A DNA stretch of 64,000 nt from Timema cristinae (GCA_039000515.1 JBCFYV010000291.1:62001-126000); one strand, 5' to 3'. Shown: positions 1 through 9,298, numbered from the stretch's first letter. The notes: generated from the sequence alone by a model not told the origin. A program made the numbers and translations.

Positions 1-59
1 CCCTCCAAGAGACGATGATTGAAGCTGGACCATCATGTACGGGTGTCAGTGAGTGATCT

Positions 60-870
60 ACAGGCATCTACTGGTCCCTTACGTCAATGTTAGTGCTCTT
101 TTTAAAAAAAAAGACTTGAGAAAAAATAAACTAATTTAGCGCATGTTTTCTGTAGGTATAGTCACTAGAAAAAAATGTTAGTGCTTTAAAAAAAATATGC
201 TAATTTAGTATGTATCTGTTTAAATAGAGTTTTGATTAATGTCACTAGAAAAAAGACTTGAGAAAAAGCAGGCGTATGTTTTGATTAATGTCACTAAAAA
301 AACACAAATGTTAGTGCTTTAAAAAGACTTGAGAAAAGTATTCTTGCCCTGTAACTAATTTAGCGCGTGTATCTGTTTTAAAAAAAATGTTTATCATTAT
401 ATTCATTAAATAGAGTTTTCTGTGTATATATGTTTTGATTAATGCAAAAGTGAATAATTAATGTCACTATACCTTTATCATTAGTGCTTTAAAAAGACTT
501 GACTGAAGAAAAAAAAAAAATACTAATTTAGCATGTATCTTTAAAATTTTAAATAGATTTTCTGTGTGTGTTGTGTGTGTATTGTTTTTTTACCTGACCT
601 CTCCAAGATTACAACACGGAGCTCCTAGAGTACATAAGGTAACAGTTAGGGTTAGAACTTAAGTCTCTCTGAGTACAGGCTGGTACAATAACCGGCCCCA
701 GTTAGGGTTACAAACCTGTCCCCTCCCCCCGGTTACAACTCGGACCTCTCAGAGACTGATCTGGTACAATAAAAGTCGCTCAGTGTACAGACTGCTACAG
801 TCGGGGTTAAAACTTGACTGAAGAAAAAATATACTAGTTTGGGATGTATCTGTTTAAAAAAAACTATGCT
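60..870. repeat. AT-rich degenerate tandem repeat
   Basis: Recurring phrases (GTTAGTGCTTT, CTAATTTAGCATGTATCTG, TTTTGATTAATGTCACTA, AAAGACTTGAGAAAA) return about every 110-150 bases with length changes in the A-runs. No gene is seen. The pattern fits an old tandem array beside the left end of the compact provirus. Confidence 0.6.
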
Positions 871-889
871 ATAAAAAAAACTGATTTTT

Positions 890-1180
890 TTGCTGCTATG
901 TATGTTTCATTCGGAGCAAGAAAATATCATTTTAGATATGTATTTTTTCCAGCCTATTCGAGGGAAGGAAGGCTATACCCTCATCTCCTACTTTGAGAGA
1001 GGGGAGGAGAGGGAGAGACGGAGAGATAGAAAGAGGGGAGAAGAGAGAGAGAGAGACAGGAGAGATAGAAAAGATCATTTTAGATATGTTTTTTTTTCCA
1101 TCCTAGTCGAGGAGAGGAGGGCTATACCTGCCAGCTCCTACTCCGAGAGAGAGAGAGAGAGACATTTCTCTCCCTCCTCT
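890..1180 (+). repeat. Left direct repeat flanking the compact provirus
   Basis: The block starts with GCTATGTATGTTTCATTCGG, contains AAAATATCATTTTA and TATTTTTTCCAG twice, then a GA-rich tract, and ends near GAGAGACATTTCTC. The same ordered blocks occur in the same orientation at 11524-11850, so the pair is direct, not inverted. The open frame through it is an effect of GA purine repeats and is not a gene. The pair may mark the element ends or be a dispersed repeat. Confidence 0.6.
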
Positions 1181-1299
1181 ATACACATGTTAAAAGTAGT
1201 TTACGTAGCTGTTTAAAATTGAAGGTCTAATTTTCATGGAAATAGCTTTATCTGACGGCTAGAAAAGTTTCTAAAAGGGAAGAGGGCTATACCCATCAT

Positions 1300-1578
1300 C
1301 TCCTACTCTGAGAGAGAGGAGGAGAGGGAGAGACGGAGAGATAGAAAGAGGGAAGGTGAGGAAGAGAGAGGCAGAGAAGAGAGAGAAAGAGAGAGAGAGA
1401 GAGAGGGAGAGAGGGAGAGAGGGAGAGAGGGAGAGAGGGAGAGAGAGGGAAGAGGAGAGAGAGGGGAGAGAGGGAGAGAGAGGGAGAGAGAGGGAGAGAG
1501 AGAGAGAGGGAGAGAGAGAGAGAGAGGGAGAGAGAGGGAGAGAGAGGGAGAGAGAGGGAGAGAGAGAGAGAGAGAGAC
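1300..1578. repeat. (GA)n/(GAGAGAGG)n simple repeat
   Basis: About 270 bases of nearly pure GAGAGAGG and GAGA units. Frames on either strand give only Glu/Arg or Ser/Leu low-complexity peptides, so no protein is called. The following ~370 bases (1580-1950) show nothing recognisable. Confidence 0.9.
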
Positions 1579-1954
1579 CAATTATATTTAACTAGGACTG
1601 ATTGCTAATATTGATATGATTTAAATTTCTAGACCTAAGTACTATAGTTGTATTTGTAAGCAAAATTAGTTACAGATTCATATTGTTTACACTAACATCA
1701 TACAAACTGATCGATAAGCTGTAAAAAAATATCTCGTAGGCTAGATGAGACATGTAGCCAACCCGATTTGGAACAACTGGTTGACAGGTTCATGCTTAGG
1801 CGAACAAAGTGACGGCAAAACTGGCCGACCAATTGGGACTCCAGCTAACTGATCGGCAGCACACTGGTCAACATGTGTGTGTAAAAAGTGGTCTACAGAC
1901 AGGTAAGTGACTTGTCATGCAAAAGCAGTGTCGATCACGTGGTCGTTAGAACCC

Positions 1955-3085
1955 GACTCTCTCAGAGTACAGTACGAGGTAGCTAGTTACAGACTGGTGC
2001 AATAACCAGTCACAGTCGGAGGGTTACAACCCTGGACCTCTCAGAAAAAACGGTCTGGTACAATAATCTGGATCTCTCAGAGAACAGTCTGATACAATAA
2101 TCTGGACCTCTCGGAGAACAGTCTGGTACAATAACCTGGACATCCTAGAGTACAGTCTGGTACAATAATCTGGACCTCCTAGAGTACAGTCTGGTACAAT
2201 AATCCTAACCTCCAGAGTACAGTCTGGTACAATAATCCTAACCTCAAGAGTACAGTCTGTACAATAACCTGGATCTCTCAGAGAACAGTCTGTACAATAA
2301 TCTGGACCTCTCGGAGACAGTCTGGTACAATAATCTGGACCTCCCAGAGTACAGTCTGGTACAATAATCTGACCTCCCAGAGTACATCTGGTACAATAAT
2401 CTGGACCTCCCCGAGTACAGTCTGGTACAATAATCTGAGCCTCCCAGAGTTACAATAATCCTAACCTCCAGAGTACAGTCTGGTACAATAACCAGGACTC
2501 CCAAGTACAGTCTGTACAATAATCTGGACCTCTCGAGAGTACAGTCTGGTACAATAATCGGACTCCCAGAGTACAGTCTGGTACAATAATCTGGACCTCC
2601 TAGAGTACAATAATCCTAACCTCCCGAGTACAGTCTGGTACAATAACCGGACCTCTCAAGAGTACAGTCTGATACAATAATCTGGACCTCTCGGAGAACA
2701 GTCTGGTACAATAATCTGGACCTCCCAGAGTACAGTCTGGTACAATAACCCGGACCTCTCAGAGTACAGTCTGATACGAACCTCTCAAGAGTACAGTCTG
2801 GTACAATAATCTGGACCTCCCAGAGTACAGTCTGGTACAATAACCCAGACCTCCCAGAGTACAGTCTGGTACAATAACCTCTCAGAGTACAGTCTGCTAC
2901 GAACCTCTCAGAGAATGACCAGGATTAGAACCTGCTCCTCTCAGAGTACAGTCTGGTACGAACCTCTCAGAGAATGGTCAGGATTAGAAGCTGAGCCTCT
3001 CAGAGCACAGTTTGCTGCAATAACAGTTGAGTTACAACCTGTCCTTCTCAGAGGACGGTCTGATACACTAACAGTCGGGGTTAGA
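1955..3085. repeat. ~30-bp minisatellite array
   Basis: Some 30 or more imperfect copies of a 28-31-base unit resembling CCTCTCAGAGTACAGTCTGG followed by TACAATAA. Unit length varies by one or two bases, which shifts the frame repeatedly. Minus-strand frames such as TRLYSGRSRLLYQ are repeat translations, not genes. A degraded single unit also occurs near 600-800. The array lies between the left direct repeat and the first capsid-block gene, so it may be a subterminal array of the element. Confidence 0.9.
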
Positions 3086-3323
3086 ACCCAGGCCTTGGAA
3101 AAGAGAGCACCAATGATGGTACATAACCTTTTAGACTATTTAAATGGGATCATCTTAAATAATAAAGTCATGGGTACACTCGCATCCTTACCCTGTAAAG
3201 AAAACAAAAATGTTAATCGTTAATTCTTTTTATTTTAAAAAAGAGCTCGTTACATTTCTAAGAATAATCGTTAAAAAGTTTAATACATTGCAAGTAACTG
3301 TGAAAAAGTTTTTTTAAAAGTGT

Positions 3324-3644
3324 TCACTCAACCCGTCTTGCAGCTTCTTCACCGCAGGCTCCTCGTTCGTTCCTCAGTAGTTTTACTCTTCTTTCCACGT
3401 GAACGTTTAGAAGCGTCAGTAGTTTTCTTCCTCCGTTTGACTGTGTCAACCTCGTCTTGCCGCAGAAGCATGATAACTTATTGAAATCAATACACTCTTT
3501 ATACTCATTTATCAAGACTATCATATGAAGCAAAGCTGGAATAACCGAACTCGTATCGTTCCGCATCGCACTCTTGGTCAGATCGCAAAAGTTTTGTCCG
3601 ATCAAACTTAATATTCTTAAACCATTCGCTGAGCACTCAGACAT
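3324..3644 (-). CDS. Small unknown protein, last gene of the leftward capsid block
   Basis: A 106-aa frame, unrecognised. The first ~55 residues look like an ordinary helical globular segment. After about residue 57 a second frame, starting near 3471, gives a Lys/Arg-rich tail (KRRKKTTDASKRSRGKKSK), which looks more protein-like than the annotated frame's own tail. Either the gene is frameshifted near 3470 or two frames overlap. A TATA-like box lies about 70 bases upstream. It is convergent with nothing and sits directly beyond the major capsid gene, so it probably belongs to the provirus. The function is unknown; a small basic virion or DNA-binding protein is possible but not shown. Confidence 0.5.
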   Translation of the reverse strand: MSECSANGLRILSLIGQNFCDLTKSAMRNDTSSVIPALLHMIVLINEYKECIDFNKLSCFCGKTRLTQSNGGRKLLTLLNVHVERRVKLLRNERGACGEEAARRVE

Positions 3645-3713
3645 TTTTTAAGCTTTGTACTTGTCGCTATCGGCGTTGTTGATACTCTGTAGCTAACTCA
3701 ACTCTTCAGTTCC

Positions 3714-3722
3714 TTTAATATA
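3714..3722 (-). promoter_or_regulatory. TATA-like box upstream of the 3644 start
   Basis: Reads TATATTAAA on the minus strand, about 70 bases before the ATG at 3644 and just past the capsid gene's stop. A candidate core promoter only; no initiator motif was identified. Confidence 0.35.
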
Positions 3723-3782
3723 GATTGTCGTGTACTGAACTTTCCACCTCCCCTCCGCCAGTTTTGCGCAATGTTGCCTCAT

Positions 3783-5018
3783 TTATGATGTCATTTTGCT
3801 AACATCACTGCTTGAAGGGTTATAGCGGACAACTCTATCGTGTATGATTAGACAAAACGCCTTGGTATTTACCGGGATATTTTCCTCCGTCTCGAACGTT
3901 ATACGGCATGTCACCATACCGTCCTTGAGAGTATCTTCCTGTCGGCTGGCATCGAACACGACAATGGGTGCATGAGACTTGAAATGGGAAGGATCAAGTA
4001 AAGGTAAAGAGGCGCTCGTTCCGTAGTACGAAGTCTGGAAATTAGCATAGTCTTCGTATAATTTCGAGAAGGAATCCTGTCTAAAGTTCAAGTTCATATC
4101 CTCGTAAGGGTACATGTTAGAATTTAGATAGAGTTTAGCATTACGTAAATTACAATGATCAAAAATACTTCTATCTGCAACCGTCGTATTGTTCCGTCCG
4201 GTCTGAAGCGCGAAAACAACGTAACGAGGTTTTTCCAGCAAAGTTGACGTTTTCACGGTCCAATCATGTTGATTAGAGGTGGGCACGTTAGGGTACTCGT
4301 ACAATTCCCAAGTACGGAAAGGTAGCTCGATGATCCTCCCGCTCTTGATGAAATTAAGCAGGTTGAGACGATTGATATCGTCAGTCTTTATATGCGGTAC
4401 AAGCCAAGATATTTTACTTAACTCGATCCTAGAGGGCGTCTCTGCAGCAGGAGGTGGGGCTCTTTGTAAAGCGTTGTTGTCACCGGTCGAACGAACTAGC
4501 ACCAGCTCTTGTTTCGCATTGATCAGTATTCGAGAATAATCTTCGATGAATCCTAGTATGAGACGTAAAGGGATGCATACGTCAAAGATGCCTGTTTCAG
4601 CGTGTACGTGAACTCCTTCAAGTCTCCAACCGGCGTTTGAAAGATGAGTCTGCCAACCATTCCTTATAGATAGATAGTTTTTAAGCTGAGTCGAAATACC
4701 CACATCTCTCGATTGATCAATCTCTACGCCGTTGATCTCATAGGCGATTCTTGAGAATAGATGCAGTATTCCGTTATTAACAATCCTCGAAGTGCTTCCA
4801 GGTTCTCCCGTATTCAAAAGTAGTCGTCCTTTGATATGCAGCAGAGAGCGGTGCGGTAGTGTGCATAACCCTTCTTGTTGGATAGATATCCTAAGCTCGT
4901 TCCCGTTAGCTAATGGACCGGGAATATACGAGGCGTAGGAATGATACTGGAAACTGCTCAAGGCCGTATCGAAAGCGGCAGACTCCCCAATGTTCAGAAT
5001 ATCCGCAGTGTCATCCAT
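3783..5018 (-). CDS. Major capsid protein, double-jelly-roll type (Polinton-like virus)
   Basis: An intact 411-aa frame. It matches the pattern of a capsid-like protein family found in invertebrate Polinton-like proviruses. A central block has SWLVPHI, then FRTWELYEYPNVP, then HDWTVKTS and EKPRYVVFALQTGRN at about residues 205-275. A C-terminal block has DHCNLRNAKLYLNSNMYPYED, then YYGTS, and ends with AFCLIIHDRVVRYNPSSSDV. The length is short for an adenovirus-type capsid but normal for these compact elements. It should form the icosahedral shell. The ATG at 5018 is preceded by a TATA-like TATTTAAG on the same strand. It is the first gene after the minor capsid gene, in the same orientation. 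The family assignment is by recognition, and the double-jelly-roll fold is inferred. Confidence 0.75.
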   Translation of the reverse strand: MDDTADILNIGESAAFDTALSSFQYHSYASYIPGPLANGNELRISIQQEGLCTLPHRSLLHIKGRLLLNTGEPGSTSRIVNNGILHLFSRIAYEINGVEIDQSRDVGISTQLKNYLSIRNGWQTHLSNAGWRLEGVHVHAETGIFDVCIPLRLILGFIEDYSRILINAKQELVLVRSTGDNNALQRAPPPAAETPSRIELSKISWLVPHIKTDDINRLNLLNFIKSGRIIELPFRTWELYEYPNVPTSNQHDWTVKTSTLLEKPRYVVFALQTGRNNTTVADRSIFDHCNLRNAKLYLNSNMYPYEDMNLNFRQDSFSKLYEDYANFQTSYYGTSASLPLLDPSHFKSHAPIVVFDASRQEDTLKDGMVTCRITFETEENIPVNTKAFCLIIHDRVVRYNPSSSDVSKMTS

Positions 5019-5045
5019 TATTTTCGTAACGAGTAACCTAGACGT

Positions 5046-5053
5046 CTTAAATA
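5046..5053 (-). promoter_or_regulatory. TATA-like box for the major capsid gene
   Basis: Minus-strand TATTTAAG, 28-35 bases upstream of the ATG at 5018, a typical distance for a core promoter with a short leader. Confidence 0.4.
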
Positions 5054-5126
5054 GAGTTTATTGGCAGGTGTTAACACTTTCACTGTCCTTCTCTCAATGT
5101 TTCGAGGAAGACTTCGCCGTCTTGTT

Positions 5127-5836
5127 TTATCTAGTACGAGTCCCATCCCCAGCGACTCGTTTCAGATGCAGACGTAGTGATATCGTCTCGTCCCTAAAGT
5201 TGATGATATCACCTCGTTCGTCAACAAGTCGTACCGCGATAGACTCTATTACTCGCTTCGTTACCGGAAGGTAAATGATATTGTTAGGCGCTTCCACTAC
5301 TTATAGCCTGGCGGGACGGTCATGCTGAACTCGTGCAAGGTATGACTCGGTTCTCCGTTGACGTAAGCTCCGCTAGCGAGACTGCATTCTACGCGGATCA
5401 CATTCACATGAAGAATATTCACAGTATTGGTAGATATGTGCGTCTTCCCTGCAGGAAGTATGACCGAGTCGAACCCTAGCAAGGATGCAAACGTGCCAGG
5501 TCGGGTAAAGTCGATAGGTTTATTGCAAGTGATATAGCTCTTTAAAGTGCTAGGGTCACCGATAATTGAGAGCTTTACGTTACTCGGGACTTCCCTTCGC
5601 AAGAATCGATCCAACGCCTCAAGTTCATAGGTACCTGGAGGCACTGTATACTCTTTACCATCACAATAAAATTTATTATTGCGCTCGTCAATGTTCGGTA
5701 TGGAATTGAACGTGGCCAGATTGATCAGTCCGATGAACCATTCTTCTTCACGATTCTCTTCTCCGAGCAGGATATGAGGGAAGTAGTTCTCTGTCAGATT
5801 CGAACTCTGACCTGTCAGTGTAAGCGTCATAGACAT
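5127..5836 (-). CDS. Conserved minor capsid/penton-like protein, single frameshift near 5300
   Basis: The frame from 5836 to 5297 gives 179 aa. Blocks include EEEWFIGLINLATFNSIPNI, YTVPPGTYELEAL, FASLLGFDSVILP, NVIRVECSLASGAYVNGEPS and HEFSMTVPPGYK. This is the usual partner of the neighbouring capsid family in invertebrate proviruses. The frame closes at PPGYK, but the next ~58 codons stay open in the frame shifted by -1 (about 5302 down to the stop at 5127-5129), with NNIIYLPV, VRLVDERGD and LRLHLK. One lost base best explains this. The exact role (penton, minor capsid or fibre base) is inferred from position between the major capsid and the protease. Confidence 0.6.
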
Positions 5837-5854
5837 ATTTACTAAGTTCGAACG

Positions 5855-6214
5855 TCAGCGCGAGTATTTAAGGAAGGCTAAACAAAGATGACCGCATAAA
5901 ACGGTACCGTACTCTTGATACCGAGTATGATTATAGGTGATGGGTATTCCTCCGAGATAACGAACAAGTTCGAGCGGCGGCCTTAGATCACCGAAACTAT
6001 CGAAATAATCGGCTCGTTCACCGTTTTTCTTATACGCCACCCAATGCGTACCCTTACCGCTATCATCGTCAAGATTGATGATGGCGTTCTCCATCTTCCA
6101 AGGAGTACCCTAGGTAAAGCATCTCTTGCAAATACTCCTCTAAAGAAGGGGATTTTTAACTCGGCGGCGTACTTGCGCAGATCCGTTTCGGTAAGGGCAC
6201 GTTTAGGTAGTCAT
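5855..6214 (-). CDS. Adenain-like cysteine protease (C5 type), frame broken
   Basis: The intact stretch (6094-5855, 79 aa) carries the His motif GKGTHWVAY, then DYFDSFGDLRPP, then the Cys motif TVLCGHLCLAFL. This matches the His/acid/Cys order of the adenovirus maturation protease, which cleaves capsid and core precursors. The N-terminal family segment (ALTETDLRKYA, then IPFFRGVF) lies upstream in a different frame, between about 6210 and 6110. An ATG at 6214 overlaps the PLA2 gene's stop (ATGA) and is in frame with the C-terminal part but meets a stop after three codons. So two compensating one-base shifts separate the parts. These could be real lesions or consensus errors. The gene lies 18 bases from the minor capsid ATG. 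Confidence 0.75.
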
Positions 6215-6819
6215 TTTATTTTCGGGTAAGGCCGTAGATACATGCCTTTCCCCATGGCAATAGCTTCGAGCGTACGATTATGTCTCTGAGCCTCGTTCAA
6301 TTGTTTCGTATTGGCCTTAGCACTTTGTACCGCCTTCGTGATTCCTGCAGCTCCTCCAGCGACGGCTCCAAGCGCTGCGATCAAAGGTAGTATAGGTAGA
6401 ATTCCACCCTTCTTCTTACGGCGTCTAGTAGTAGTAGTAGGACGCCGTTGACGACGTTGAGTCTTCTTCTTCTTCTTTAGACCTGAACCCATCTTGACTT
6501 TAGCTTTCATCGCGTTGGTGACTGCCCACGCGGCGGCTTTCTCACCCAACTTTGAGTCAGGCGCGAGTAATCTTTTCCACGATTTCTCGATAAGTTCACG
6601 ATCTGCAGTATGACGACCTGCAAGATCTTTCACCTTGGAGTATGCGATATCGTGCTCTTTACAGTGTCGATCTAACTCGTTTATTCCAGGATCACCTCGT
6701 TTCAATCGTTTTTCCAACTTTGTCCCCGGCCCGCAGTACTGGTATCCAGGTATATGCGCTTCAAACGGTAGATTATTGATTATCTTATCCAACAATCCTC
6801 CCCCTCTTCTTCGTCTCAT
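6211..6819 (-). CDS. Phospholipase A2-domain minor virion protein with pVI/pX-like tail
   Basis: A 202-aa intact frame. Residues ~20-70 carry the parvovirus VP1-type PLA2 signature: the calcium loop YQYCGPGT and the catalytic His-Asp in LDRHCKEHDIAYSK. Residues ~110-135 are a strongly basic stretch (KKKKKTQRRQRRP, then TRRRKKK). They are followed by a hydrophobic Gly/Ala segment, GGILPILPLIAALGAVAGG, like the small membrane-active core proteins of adenoviruses and Polintons. The tail has GKGMYLRPYPK. In parvoviruses this enzyme helps particles breach endosomes. Here it would act during virus entry, with the basic tract binding DNA or acting as a nuclear signal (inferred). It is the first gene of the leftward block and diverges from the ATPase. 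Confidence 0.8.
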   Translation of the reverse strand: MRRRRGGGLLDKIINNLPFEAHIPGYQYCGPGTKLEKRLKRGDPGINELDRHCKEHDIAYSKVKDLAGRHTADRELIEKSWKRLLAPDSKLGEKAAAWAVTNAMKAKVKMGSGLKKKKKTQRRQRRPTTTTRRRKKKGGILPILPLIAALGAVAGGAAGITKAVQSAKANTKQLNEAQRHNRTLEAIAMGKGMYLRPYPKIK

Positions 6820-6880
6820 GACACGTACTGATTAGCATTTATATAGGTGTGCGCATTATATAGATGAAGTAGTAGTCGAC
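6820..6880. promoter_or_regulatory. Divergent promoter between capsid block and ATPase block
   Basis: A 61-base spacer between the two outward ATGs. TTATATAGG (6838-6846) and ATTATATAG (6855-6863) are TATA-like and nearly palindromic, so they could serve either strand. This is the only transcriptional divide in the compact provirus. Confidence 0.45.
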
Positions 6881-7573
6881 ATGCGGCTCGAGAAACAGAC
6901 AGATTCTTTAACTGTTCACAACAACGATCACGATGAGGGTAGAGCTTTACCTCAGAGACACGGTACGTTGTTACCCGATACTATCCGCTGCATCATCTGC
7001 GGACCTTCGAATTGCGGTAAAACCAACACCATGATCAGTCTGTTGGAGGAACCTAACGGCCTACGCTTCAAGAACGTGTACGTTTACTCTAAATCGTTGT
7101 ACCAGCCCAAGTATCAACGTTTATCGAAGGTCCTCTCACTCATTGAAGGCATGGGTTATTTCCCTTATTCCGACAACGCGGAAATTATTCCACCGTCCGA
7201 GGCTGAACCCGACTCTGTATTCATTTTCGACGACGTCGCTTGCGATAAACAGTTTAATATACAGGCTTATTTCAGTATGGGTAGACATAAGTCTATAGAC
7301 TGTTTCTATCTCTGTCAGACGTACTCGCGCATCCCGAAACAGATGTTGAGAGATAACGCTAATCTTCTCATCCTATTCAGGATGGACGATACGAACCTGA
7401 GACACGTCTACGACGATCACGTAAACACAGATATGACTTTCCAAAAATTTAAGGAGGTATGCTCACTGTGTTGGAAAGAAAACAAGTACGATTTTCTGGT
7501 GGTGAGCAAAGATCATGAGTTCGATAAAGGACGATATCGCTACGGGTTCGATACCTTTATCTTGCACGATTAA
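6881..7573 (+). CDS. DNA-packaging ATPase (A32/FtsK-HerA-like)
   Basis: An intact 230-aa frame. Walker A is GPSNCGKT at residues 41-48. Walker B is VFIFDD at 113-118. The downstream polar motif CQTYSRIPKQ lies near residue 146, and a later DNANLLILFRMDD segment corresponds to the end of the core. This order is typical of genome-packaging ATPases of Polintons, virophages and poxviruses, which pump DNA into the empty capsid. The size is normal for the family. It opens the rightward block 61 bases from the PLA2 gene, and the next gene follows after 33 bases. No lesion is seen, so the enzyme could be functional. Confidence 0.88.
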   Translation: MRLEKQTDSLTVHNNDHDEGRALPQRHGTLLPDTIRCIICGPSNCGKTNTMISLLEEPNGLRFKNVYVYSKSLYQPKYQRLSKVLSLIEGMGYFPYSDNAEIIPPSEAEPDSVFIFDDVACDKQFNIQAYFSMGRHKSIDCFYLCQTYSRIPKQMLRDNANLLILFRMDDTNLRHVYDDHVNTDMTFQKFKEVCSLCWKENKYDFLVVSKDHEFDKGRYRYGFDTFILHD

Positions 7574-7606
7574 CAAGAACGTATATTCAGTACACGGTAA
7601 GACATC

Positions 7607-8479
7607 ATGTCGTCCATATCTAAATTCGGTCATAGCCTCTACAAATATAGATCTCTCATCGAGCCGGAGGGAAATCTAACTCTAAACTCTCAAGGGTATT
7701 ACGACGCTAGATCGAAAAGGATCGTCAACGTCGAGTCGCCCGTCACATCTAAGGATGTCTGTAACAAGTCTTACGTCGATAGGATGGATGCAAGGCATAG
7801 TAACGAGCAGATAGTCGCTCTCAACACTGCCAAGGACCTCATCAAAGGACAGATGGAATCGCTGATTGAGGATTTGGAGAAGGATCGAATAAAATACGTT
7901 AACTTTGAGAAGAGCGCTCGTCAAGGGATGGAGGAGGTGTGGAAACTGGCTCAAGATCGTCTCGACGAAAATAGAACGAGGCTTGACGCTTTAAGTTCAA
8001 AGCTGCTAAGCCTAGAGGAAACTTTCGAGATACAACGAGGCATTTACAACGATTTTATAGCCGGAGGTGTACTACGCTTAAGAGGAGCGGATGACAACAA
8101 GCTTTACGATGCAGACGGTGTAGTTTTGCGAAACATAGGTATGCCCTCATTACCTTCAGACGCTGCGTCTAAAGCTTATGTAGACTCTACGGTTAATCGT
8201 AGTTTCATCTACATCTACTTGGATTCGAAACCTATGCGGAAGGATGCGAGACATTTCGAATTGACTCTAACGGGTGAACGTGGTTATAAGTTCAAGAGGG
8301 CGGGCATCGTTTCAACGATGGTCATGAACTTGAAAGATATTATTTGCTTGTTGAATCTTAAAATTATCGACGATCCGCCTTTTGAGGTGTCCAAAGATGA
8401 CTCTATATCTTTCATGATAGAAAAACGCCCGACAACGTCTCAGATTTTACACGTAGAATTAGGTTTTACTTACGTTTAG
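7607..8479 (+). CDS. Fibre-like coiled-coil protein
   Basis: A 290-aa intact frame. Two copies of a motif seen in phage and viral tail-fibre proteins occur: SKDVCNKSYVDR (about residues 48-59) and SDAASKAYVDSTVN (about 180-193). Each follows a short 'residual beta' segment (SKRIVNVESPV and VLRNIGMPSLP). Between them, residues ~65-155 are rich in charged heptads (LIEDLEKDRIKYVN, LDALSSKLLSLEE) and should form a coiled coil. The C-terminal ~95 residues look beta-rich and may be the knob. The likely role is a trimeric attachment fibre, by analogy only. It lies between the packaging ATPase and the DUF8207-like gene in one direction. Confidence 0.55.
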   Translation: MSSISKFGHSLYKYRSLIEPEGNLTLNSQGYYDARSKRIVNVESPVTSKDVCNKSYVDRMDARHSNEQIVALNTAKDLIKGQMESLIEDLEKDRIKYVNFEKSARQGMEEVWKLAQDRLDENRTRLDALSSKLLSLEETFEIQRGIYNDFIAGGVLRLRGADDNKLYDADGVVLRNIGMPSLPSDAASKAYVDSTVNRSFIYIYLDSKPMRKDARHFELTLTGERGYKFKRAGIVSTMVMNLKDIICLLNLKIIDDPPFEVSKDDSISFMIEKRPTTSQILHVELGFTYV

Positions 8480-8527
8480 ATATAATGAACCGTATCTTCA
8501 CGGTGAGAGACATTCACACCTTACATC

Positions 8528-9265
8528 ATGACGACGAAGGTTGCGGAGGATATCATAAAAGCTAGTAAGATTATTAAACGAAAGTATAAACAACTACGTG
8601 ATGCACGACACGAGTCTGAGCACGTCGCGAATGAAACGTTCAAACCTATCACGGATCCTCTAAACAAGATGGTGAAGGCGCTCGCGGAACCTGAGGAGAC
8701 GGAAGCCTTACCTGAGACATTGGAAAACAACCATCTATTGGATACTTATCTTTATTCATCTCACGCACATTCCGATAAGACCTACGGAGTCCGTCATGAA
8801 GGTGACTCTACCAAGCTCGGAGATAGCCGTATCGTATTCAACGGGAGAGACGGTACAATACTCCTTAACAATAAGACGGTACCGTATACTCGAGGACTAT
8901 TAGAATTACTTTTCAGAAGAGCACCTGCCCATTATACTAAGGACGATCTGAAAGTATACAAGTCTATGCTTGAAGAAACGAACGCGCATCGTTTGAGAAA
9001 CGAACCATACGCTCGTATCAAGATGCGAGCCGGATCGAAGTATTCGTTAATCATCAAACCTATGTTTGAGGAGGAACTTGAGGGTGAGGGTTTATACAAG
9101 ATGGAGTCAGGACGAGGGGTCGATTATACCTATTGGGACGATCCTAACGAATTGGTGGATCGATTACGACTCTTGCGCGCATCTACCGAGGCTGGTCATT
9201 CCGCTCACCATAACGAGATCGTTTCTATCATTGAGGAATTACGCGAGGCGGGAATCATCGTATAA
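8528..9265 (+). CDS. DUF8207-like protein of Polinton-type proviruses
   Basis: A 245-aa intact frame. The N-terminal ~70 residues are charged and helical (IKASKIIKRKYKQLRDAR). The C-terminal domain has TYGVRHEGD, LGDSRIVFNG, RGLLELLFRRAP and YTKDDLKVYKSMLEETNAHR, and ends with YWDDPNELVDRLRLLRASTE and IIEELREAGII. I recognise this layout from uncharacterised proteins next to capsid genes in invertebrate genomes. The DUF number is from memory and should be checked. The biochemical function is unknown. The stop codon TAA lies inside a TATAAAG that probably serves the integrase gene. Confidence 0.6.
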   Translation: MTTKVAEDIIKASKIIKRKYKQLRDARHESEHVANETFKPITDPLNKMVKALAEPEETEALPETLENNHLLDTYLYSSHAHSDKTYGVRHEGDSTKLGDSRIVFNGRDGTILLNNKTVPYTRGLLELLFRRAPAHYTKDDLKVYKSMLEETNAHRLRNEPYARIKMRAGSKYSLIIKPMFEEELEGEGLYKMESGRGVDYTYWDDPNELVDRLRLLRASTEAGHSAHHNEIVSIIEELREAGIIV

Positions 9266-9267
9266 AG
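9261..9267 (+). promoter_or_regulatory. TATA box for integrase, overlapping the upstream stop codon
   Basis: TATAAAG lies 32-38 bases before the integrase ATG at 9299. It contains the TAA stop of the preceding gene. Spacing fits a core promoter giving a near leaderless transcript. Confidence 0.5.
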
Positions 9268-9298
9268 ACGTTCATCTCTTCTGTACTTTATCATAATC

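Noticed and set aside
1303..1595. Open frames of 79-92 codons on both strands
   Set aside because: Translation of (GA)n repeat: only Glu/Arg or Ser/Leu/Pro low complexity.
2244..2840. Three minus-strand frames with repeated YCTRLYSGRSRLL
   Set aside because: They are the ~30-bp minisatellite read through; unit length changes break any frame.
6211..6819. Secreted venom-type phospholipase
   Set aside because: No signal peptide, the calcium loop is parvovirus-like, and it is embedded among capsid genes.
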